Below, one piece after another: positions 6,458-9,371 of a DNA stretch of 9,371 nucleotides; positions within the stretch are counted from its first letter, which is position 1, and each line of letters starts with the position of its first letter. The notes under the pieces are model-generated. The model did no database searches. It saw only the letters and a list, made by a program, of their open reading frames with translations, and had not been told where the DNA came from. Source of the DNA: an uncultured beta proteobacterium (GTDB taxonomy: Bacteria; Pseudomonadota; Gammaproteobacteria; Burkholderiales; Burkholderiaceae); the NCBI GenBank assembly GCA_903938955.1, contig CAJAFJ010000468.1:1-9371 (forward strand), in the 5' to 3' direction. Made by a program: the position numbers and the translations under genes.

Positions 6458-7399
6458 ATGATCGTCAGAGACCGGCCGTCCGGTTTCAAGATGTTCCTGC
6501 TGCTGCGCGGGTCCATCCTGCCGCGGATTTTGCCATCCTTGCTCGCCACCACCCTGATCGCCACCGTGGTCACCATGACCCATGGCGACCTGTTTGCGCT
6601 GAAGATCACGCTGACCACCATTCCCTTCAGCCTGATCGGCCTGCCGCTGGCGATTTTTCTGGGCTTTCGCAACAATGCCGCCTACGACCGGTTTTGGGAA
6701 GGGCGCAAGTTATGGGGCGAACTGGTGCACAAAAGCCGCAGCTGGTCGCGCCAGTGCCAGAGCTTGATTGCCGGCGAAGAGCCCGCCCACGCGCGCCTTG
6801 GCCTGACCGACACGCGGGTGCGCATGGTGTACCGCGCCATCGCGTTTGCCCATGCTTTGCGTGCCCATCTGCGCGACGCCAAAGCGGTGCCCGAGCTGCA
6901 AAACCTGCTGTTGCCCGCCGAATGGCAGCAGTTGGGCGCGTCCTCCAACAAGCCCGACTTTCTGATGCAGCAAATGGGTGCCGACCTGGGCCAGTGTCTG
7001 AAAGACGGCCGCATTGACGCCTGCCTGGCCGCCTCGCTCGACGACACCTTGTCGGCCCTGACCGCGGCGGCGGCGGGCTGCGAGCGCATCAAGGGCACGC
7101 CGATTCCGTTCTCGTACACCTTGCTGTTGCACCGCACCGCCTACCTGTATTGCTTTTTGCTGCCGTTCGGGCTGGTCGACACCATTGGCTTCATGACGCC
7201 GTTTGTGGTCGCCATCGTGGCCTACACCTTCTTTGGCCTGGATGCGCTGGGCGATGAGATCGAAGAGCCCTTTGGCATGGACGCCAACGACCTGCCGCTG
7301 GACGCGCTGTGCCGCGCCATCGAGATCAACCTGCGCGAATCGCTGGGCGACGACCCGATCCCCGCCCCGCTGGCGCCGGTTGATTTTTGTTTGACATAA
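6458..7399 (+). CDS. Bestrophin-family ion channel (YneE/RFP-TM type)
   Basis: Inner-membrane pentameric ion channel of the bestrophin family. 313 aa from the ATG at 6458, near the usual bacterial length (E. coli YneE about 304). Hydrophobic segments lie at about 20-41 and 50-70, followed by the conserved block GFRNNAAYDRFWEGRKLWGE (69-88). A helical cytoplasmic region follows, then the block IKGTPIPFSY (211-220), hydrophobic segments at about 222-262, and the C-terminal block FGLDALGDEIEEPFG (259-273). Leu62, Ile66 and Phe70 have the i, i+4, i+8 spacing of the pore-neck residues described for Klebsiella KpBest (I62/I66/F70). KpBest conducts cations, unlike animal bestrophins, which are chloride channels, so ion selectivity here should not be assumed. 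No clear ribosome site precedes the ATG. The gene is divergent from the HpaR-like regulator across the two-palindrome region and ends 14 nt before the CoA-transferase gene, so the two are very likely cotranscribed. Confidence 0.92.
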   Translation: MIVRDRPSGFKMFLLLRGSILPRILPSLLATTLIATVVTMTHGDLFALKITLTTIPFSLIGLPLAIFLGFRNNAAYDRFWEGRKLWGELVHKSRSWSRQCQSLIAGEEPAHARLGLTDTRVRMVYRAIAFAHALRAHLRDAKAVPELQNLLLPAEWQQLGASSNKPDFLMQQMGADLGQCLKDGRIDACLAASLDDTLSALTAAAAGCERIKGTPIPFSYTLLLHRTAYLYCFLLPFGLVDTIGFMTPFVVAIVAYTFFGLDALGDEIEEPFGMDANDLPLDALCRAIEINLRESLGDDPIPAPLAPVDFCLT

Positions 7400-7413
7400 A
7401 GAGAAAGAGAAAA
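7400..7413 (+). promoter_or_regulatory. Purine-only ribosome binding region of the CoA-transferase gene
   Basis: All 14 bases between the bestrophin stop and the ATG at 7414 are A or G (AGAGAAAGAGAAAA), with AGAGA elements at a workable distance. This supports the ATG at 7414 over the in-frame TTG at 7387, which lies inside the bestrophin reading frame. There is no room for a terminator, which supports one transcript. Confidence 0.5.
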
Positions 7414-8967
7414 ATGCACGACGACCTGCAAGACCGTATCCGCCTGCCCGCCCTGCGCGAGCGGGTCACCAGCCCCGATGCGGCGGCCGCATGGATCAAG
7501 GACGGCATGACGATTGGCATGAGCGGCTTTACCCGCGCCGGTGACGCCAAGGTGGTGCCGATGGCGCTGGCCGAACGCGCGCGCAGCGAAAAGCTCAAGA
7601 TCACGCTGATGACCGGCGCCTCGCTGGGCAGCGATGTCGACCGCACCCTGACCGAAGCCGGTGTGCTGGCGCGGCGCATTCCCTTCCAGGCCGACCCGGT
7701 GCTGCGCGGCGCCATCAACCGCGGCGAGGTGATGTATGTGGACCAGCATTTGTCGGAAACGGTCGAGCTGCTGCGCACCCAGCAGATCGCGCCCATCGAC
7801 ATCGCCATCATCGAAGCGGTGGCCATCACCGCCACCGGCGCCATCATCCCGACCACCTCGGTCGGCAACAGCGCCAGTTTTGCGATTCTGGCGAAGAAGG
7901 TGATTGTGGAGATCAACCTCACGCAGGCGCTGGAACTCGAAGGCCTGCACGACATCTTCATCCCCAAGCACCGCCCGCAGCGCGAACCCATGCCGCTGAT
8001 GACGCCACAGGACCGCATCGGCACCACGGCCATCGAGATTTCGCCCGACAAGATCGTGGCCATCGTTATCACCGAAAAGCTCGATAGTTCTTCCACTATC
8101 CTGCCCGCGGATGCCGACACCGCCGCCATTGCGGCGCATCTGGTGGAATTCTTCAAGAAAGAAGTCGCGCAAGGGCGTTTGACCGAGAGCCTGCTGCCGA
8201 TGCAAGCGGGTATCGGCACCATCGCCAACGCGGTGATGGAAGGCTTTATCGACAGCCCATTCCAGCACCTGACGATGTATTCCGAGGTACTGCAAGACTC
8301 GACCTTCGATTTGTTCGACGCCGGCAAGCTGGACTTTGCTTCGGGCTCCTCGATCACCTTGTCGTCGCAGAAAAGCGCCGAAGTGTTTGGCAACATCGGC
8401 CAGTACAAAGACCGCCTGGTACTGCGCCCGCAAGAGGTCAGCAACCACCCGGAAATCATCCGGCGCCTCGGCATCATCGCCATCAACACCGCGCTGGAAG
8501 CCGATATTTACGGCAACGTCAACTCCACCCATGTGCTGGGCACGCACATGATGAACGGCATTGGCGGTTCGGGCGACTTTGCGCGCAACGCCTACCTGTC
8601 GGTGTTTGCCACCAAGTCGATCGCCAAGGGCGGCAAGATATCAAGCATCGTGCCAATGGTCTCGCATGTGGACCACACCGAACATGACGTGGACATTATC
8701 GTCACCGAAATCGGACTGGCCGATTTGCGTGGCCTGGCCCCGCGCGAGCGCGCCGAAGTCATCATCGAGCAATGCGTGGCCCAACCCTACCGCGCAATGC
8801 TGCACGACTACGTGGCCCGCGCCCAGCAGCGCGGCGGCCACACGCCGCATATTCTGGAAGAAGCGCTGTCGTGGCACAGCCGCTACCGCGACACCGGTTC
8901 CATGCTGAGCAGCGCCGTGACGCCGGATATTGGTTCTTACGAGAAAAGCGTGGCGCTTTCCATTTAA
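7414..8967 (+). CDS. Acetyl-CoA hydrolase/transferase family; succinyl-CoA:acetate CoA-transferase-like
   Basis: Class I CoA-transferase that moves CoA between short carboxylates through a glutamyl-CoA thioester. It most resembles AarC (succinyl-CoA:acetate) and its relatives; propionyl-CoA:succinate transfer, as in E. coli ScpC, is an alternative. 517 aa from the ATG at 7414, close to AarC (about 505). The nucleophile motif YSEVLQD places catalytic Glu291 (AarC E294). Asn344 in EVSNHPE, Gly385 in NGIGGSGDFARN and Glu432 in VTEIG fall at the same offset of three from AarC active-site N347, G388 and E435 as I recall them. The N-terminal half (about 1-215) and C-terminal half (about 225-517) correspond to the two CoA-transferase domains. 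No signal peptide is seen, so it is cytoplasmic. It follows the bestrophin gene at 14 nt and shares its promoter by inference. The substrate pair cannot be fixed from sequence. Confidence 0.92.
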   Translation: MHDDLQDRIRLPALRERVTSPDAAAAWIKDGMTIGMSGFTRAGDAKVVPMALAERARSEKLKITLMTGASLGSDVDRTLTEAGVLARRIPFQADPVLRGAINRGEVMYVDQHLSETVELLRTQQIAPIDIAIIEAVAITATGAIIPTTSVGNSASFAILAKKVIVEINLTQALELEGLHDIFIPKHRPQREPMPLMTPQDRIGTTAIEISPDKIVAIVITEKLDSSSTILPADADTAAIAAHLVEFFKKEVAQGRLTESLLPMQAGIGTIANAVMEGFIDSPFQHLTMYSEVLQDSTFDLFDAGKLDFASGSSITLSSQKSAEVFGNIGQYKDRLVLRPQEVSNHPEIIRRLGIIAINTALEADIYGNVNSTHVLGTHMMNGIGGSGDFARNAYLSVFATKSIAKGGKISSIVPMVSHVDHTEHDVDIIVTEIGLADLRGLAPRERAEVIIEQCVAQPYRAMLHDYVARAQQRGGHTPHILEEALSWHSRYRDTGSMLSSAVTPDIGSYEKSVALSI

Positions 8968-9040
8968 CCGCGCCGGCCTCGACGACGCAGGGGTGAGGCG
9001 CGTGGGGCGTGTCAAACTTGCGCCTTTGCGTGCATTTTTG

Positions 9041-9371
9041 ATGACATCCCTTGAGCAACTGCGTGCCAGTCATTTGGCGGGCACTCGGCGCCTAACGCTG
9101 GCGTGTGGTTTAACCGAATTCCCGCGTGAGATTTTTGATCTGGCTGACACGCTGGAAATCCTCGACCTCTCCGGCAACGCGCTGTCGGCATTGCCTGCCG
9201 ACCTGCCGCGGCTGCACCAGTTGCGCATCCTGTTTTGTTCCGACAACCAGTTCACCGAATTGCCGGCGGTGCTGGGGCAATGCGCACAGCTCAGCATGAT
9301 TGGCTTCAAGGCGAACCAGATTCGCACCGTGCCGGGCGCCGCACTGCCACCCGCCTTGCGCTGGCTGATCC
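9041..9371 (+). CDS. Leucine-rich repeat protein, N-terminal part (probable LRR-protein kinase)
   Basis: 110 codons from the ATG at 9041; the gene runs off the right edge. After a short opening (MTSLEQLRASHLAG), bacterial-type leucine-rich repeats of about 22-24 residues follow: ADTLEILDLSGNALSALP, then HQLRILFCSDNQFTELP, then AQLSMIGFKANQIRTVP, each with the LxxLxLxxNxLxxLP pattern. This opening resembles proteobacterial proteins in which LRRs precede a eukaryotic-like Ser/Thr protein kinase domain. The kinase part would lie outside the window, so that call is inference. No signal peptide is visible, so it is probably cytoplasmic. It begins 73 nt after the CoA-transferase stop, far enough for its own promoter, and no good ribosome site is seen. 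An upstream in-frame GTG (9002) is possible but less likely. Confidence 0.8.
   Translation, partial: MTSLEQLRASHLAGTRRLTLACGLTEFPREIFDLADTLEILDLSGNALSALPADLPRLHQLRILFCSDNQFTELPAVLGQCAQLSMIGFKANQIRTVPGAALPPALRWLI

Noticed and set aside
8083..8100. Perfect inverted repeat GATAGT-TCTTCC-ACTATC inside the CoA-transferase gene, with unusually AT-rich codons
   Set aside because: The encoded DSSSTILP fits the family at this point, the stem is only 6 bp, and there is no T-run. Probably chance, though a remnant of a small repeat cannot be excluded.
7222..8547. Long minus-strand frames (441 and 387 codons) opposite the bestrophin and CoA-transferase genes
   Set aside because: They are antisense shadows of well-supported plus-strand genes, with low-complexity compositions and no recognisable motif.
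8990..9040. Possible terminator between the CoA-transferase and LRR genes
   Set aside because: GGCGC/GCGCC arms have a long loop, and the only T-run (9035-9039) lies well past the arms. No convincing stem directly precedes it.

Overview
The window reads as ordinary chromosomal DNA of a GC-rich Gram-negative bacterium. An outer-membrane phospholipase shows the Gram-negative envelope. The gene set (Rep helicase, PldA, HpaR-type MarR regulator, AarC-type CoA-transferase, LRR protein) and the G/C-ending codons fit a betaproteobacterium, most likely Comamonadaceae (Rhodoferax/Polaromonas-like). That placement is inference from protein resemblance only. Almost every base is coding, and no gap exceeds about 100 bp. 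I saw no RNA gene, insertion sequence, CRISPR array or phage gene.

Layout. Bases 1-4833 hold three minus-strand genes in tight head-to-tail order, read right to left: a Rep-type DNA helicase, an outer-membrane phospholipase A (pldA), and a PAS-GAF sensor histidine kinase that runs off the left edge within its ATPase domain. Gaps of 17 and 12 nt suggest one transcript. Divergent from rep, across 85 bp, is an AEC-family permease (4919-5884). It converges, two bases stop to stop, on a minus-strand HpaR-like MarR regulator (5887-6354). Divergent from the regulator, a plus-strand pair encodes a bestrophin-family channel (6458-7399) and an acetyl-CoA hydrolase/transferase-family enzyme (7414-8967), 14 nt apart. 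The right edge carries the start of a leucine-rich-repeat protein (9041 onward), probably the LRR-protein kinase type.

How the genes may work together. The clearest regulatory signal is the short AT-rich gap between the regulator and the bestrophin gene. It holds two near-identical 14-bp palindromes 23 bp apart. One sits between a candidate -35 and -10 for the bestrophin promoter and the other covers the expected start site. The simplest reading is a MarR-type switch that represses the bestrophin/CoA-transferase pair and perhaps itself. With the organic-acid-type permease next door, this suggests a small carboxylate or acyl-CoA stress or uptake module, in which pairing an ion channel with a CoA-transferase is the unusual element. 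The inducer, the transported ion and the co-regulation are not shown by sequence.
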